DNA of 7,639 nt, taken from Nitrososphaerota archaeon (GTDB taxonomy: Archaea > Thermoproteota > Nitrososphaeria > Nitrososphaerales > CADDZS01). A program made the position numbers and the translations under genes. Location of the stretch: the NCBI GenBank assembly GCA_027886785.1, contig JAPCJV010000075.1, positions 1-7,639 of the forward strand. Direction: 5' to 3'. Position 1 is the first letter of the stretch. Each line of letters begins with the position of its first letter. The notes under the pieces are model-generated. The model ran no database searches, was not told where the DNA came from, and saw only the letters and a program-made list of their open reading frames with translations. Below, one piece after another: positions 7,138-7,639 of the stretch.

Positions 7138-7150
7138 CATTATTTAAGAG
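7138..7150 (-). promoter_or_regulatory. TATA-like element for the transporter operon
   Basis: CTCTTAAATAATG on the - strand, centred about 51 bases before the permease B start, predicting a leader of about 26 bases that includes the GAGG site. The CTTAAATAA core is shared with the promoter of the 93-residue gene. Confidence 0.45.
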
Positions 7151-7197
7151 ATCATAAGTGCGGAGTGCTGATTCATAGGTTAAGGTGCAAATAATTT

Positions 7198-7344
7198 CTA
7201 AATCCCGATATTCATCCTGAACCCTTCTTCTGGGTCAATGCCCGGGATAATAGCATTCCAGTCGCAAAGATTTTCATCGAATTCGCAAAATAAGAAGAAT
7301 CTCGCAAAGTGGTTATTAGCTACCCTATGGAGAATTTCAATCAT
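7198..7344 (-). CDS. Possible 48-residue hypothetical protein
   Basis: A short ORF from ATG (7342-7344) to TAG (7198-7200), upstream of the transporter operon on the same strand. The peptide is aromatic and acidic in its second half (a DENLCDWNAIIPGI stretch, then DPEEGF) with two cysteines and no hydrophobic helix. I recognise no family. In its favour are an ATG start and a plausible composition. Against it: its start is two bases from the start of a divergent small gene, any promoter would lie inside that gene, and three TCGCAAA repeats lie inside it, which would fit a regulatory stretch better. The frame stays open upstream of the ATG to about 7380. Confidence 0.3.
   Translation of the reverse strand: MIEILHRVANNHFARFFLFCEFDENLCDWNAIIPGIDPEEGFRMNIGI
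7262..7308. repeat. Three spaced copies of TCGCAAA
   Basis: Direct copies at 7262-7268, 7283-7289 and 7302-7308, with start-to-start distances of 21 and 19 bases, close to two helical turns. They lie just upstream of the putative promoter of the zinc-ribbon gene and about 110-170 bases upstream of the transporter promoter, so they could be binding sites for a regulator of either. Seven-base repeats in a short region may also be chance. Confidence 0.35.
7311..7320 (+). promoter_or_regulatory. Possible TATA-like element for the zinc-ribbon gene
   Basis: GGTTATTAGC, centred about 31 bases before the TTG at 7347, with A-rich bases (GCAAAG) just upstream where a TFB recognition element would lie. 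Spacing fits a very short leader. The match is loose. Confidence 0.25.
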
Positions 7345-7346
7345 AA

Positions 7347-7508
7347 TTGGTATGCGGTAAATGCGGGAGAGAAAGCTTCGTCAAAGAGGCCATTTCTTAT
7401 TGCGTCGGATGCAAAAAACCCGTAAATTTCTGTACTTGCGAAGAGACTACGTTCTACGTTCCAAAAAAGACTAGTCAGTTTTCGGGTTTAGGTGTGGATC
7501 TTTCCTAA
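7347..7508 (+). CDS. Small zinc-ribbon-like protein (53 residues, six cysteines)
   Basis: TTG start directly after an in-frame stop (7344-7346), ending at TAA 7506-7508. It has a C-x2-C knuckle at 3 and 6 (CGKCG), a second C-x2-C at 19 and 22 (CVGC), and C-x-C at 29 and 31 (CTC), followed by a Cys-free tail of about 22 residues. Four of the cysteines could bind one zinc ion as in many small archaeal zinc-ribbon proteins; the last pair may complete a second or alternative site. Codon use looks like that of a real gene. No partner or function can be named; such proteins often act in nucleic-acid binding or as small accessory subunits. TTG is the only usual start ahead of the first cysteine pair. 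Its 3' end overlaps the end of the convergent gene at the right edge by 21 bases. Confidence 0.6.
   Translation: MVCGKCGRESFVKEAISYCVGCKKPVNFCTCEETTFYVPKKTSQFSGLGVDLS
7461..7476 (-). terminator. Palindrome plus T6 after the right-edge gene
   Basis: On the - strand the 8-base palindrome GACTAGTC (7469-7476) is followed at once by TTTTTT (7463-7468), beginning about 12 bases past the stop of the right-edge gene. This is a plausible archaeal T-tract terminator. It lies inside the coding sequence of the convergent zinc-ribbon gene. Confidence 0.4.
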
Positions 7509-7639
7509 CACCTCGGTAAGCTCTCGAACTTCAATCTTGTCTAGATCTACCACAGCTTGGATGATTTCTCTTAACAGAATTGGATCTGCCTTAGTCGCTG
7601 CTAGTGAGCGAAACTTTTCGCTCGCTGTCTCCCATGACA
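7488..7639 (-). CDS. C-terminal fragment of an unidentified protein, 5' part outside the window
   Basis: 49 codons from the right edge to TAA (7488-7490). The visible peptide is charged and helix-prone: a segment around SEKFRSLAATKADP, then LLREIIQAVVDLDKIEV and RELTEVLGKI. No ATG or TTG is in frame and the one GTG is internal, so the gene must continue past the edge. I recognise no family; the short helices would suit a regulatory or protein-interaction domain, but this is only an impression. Its end overlaps the zinc-ribbon gene tail to tail. Confidence 0.55.
   Translation of the reverse strand, partial: SWETASEKFRSLAATKADPILLREIIQAVVDLDKIEVRELTEVLGKIHT

Noticed and set aside
7105..7200. 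Mini-ORFs of about 10 codons or fewer in the leader region of permease B
   Set aside because: Too short to separate from chance and without a placed promoter or ribosome site.
7195..7293. Stop-free + strand stretch of about 32 codons that looks coding-like
   Set aside because: It has no usual start codon and shares codon register with the - strand 48-codon ORF, so it may only mirror that ORF's pattern.

Overview
The window reads as archaeal DNA. TATA-like boxes stand about 23-50 bases upstream of several starts, one gene looks leaderless and another nearly so, TTG and GTG starts are common, and the binding protein has a Ser/Thr-rich stalk plus a C-terminal membrane anchor, as described for archaeal peptide/sugar-type ABC systems. 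That surface protein is very poor in charged residues and rich in N-X-S/T sequons, which would suit an acidophile. I cannot place it more precisely than a probable thermo- or acidophilic archaeon.

Left edge (1-812, + strand): the C-terminal barrel of an enolase-superfamily enzyme of the mandelate racemase type, cut by the window edge. It converges on the transporter cluster across a 67-base gap.

Centre (7092 down to 880, all - strand): a complete family-5 (dipeptide/oligopeptide/sugar) ABC importer. Transcription order is permease B, permease C, ATPase D, ATPase F, a 93-residue orphan protein, then the membrane-anchored substrate-binding protein. The four core genes are packed (7-base gap, 3-base gap, 19-base overlap) behind one promoter. 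The orphan gene and the binding-protein gene each have their own TATA-like element, so the binding protein can be made in excess over the membrane complex. The substrate cannot be read from sequence; the adjacent sugar-acid-type enolase-superfamily enzyme makes a carbohydrate or acid-sugar substrate as plausible as a peptide.

Right edge (7093-7639): about 550 bases holding things easy to overlook. There is a 53-residue six-cysteine zinc-ribbon-like protein on the + strand (7347-7508), a possible 48-residue ORF on the - strand (7198-7344) whose start lies 2 bases from it, three spaced copies of TCGCAAA, and the C-terminal end of a - strand gene running in from beyond the window. No tRNA, rRNA, CRISPR array or insertion sequence was seen.
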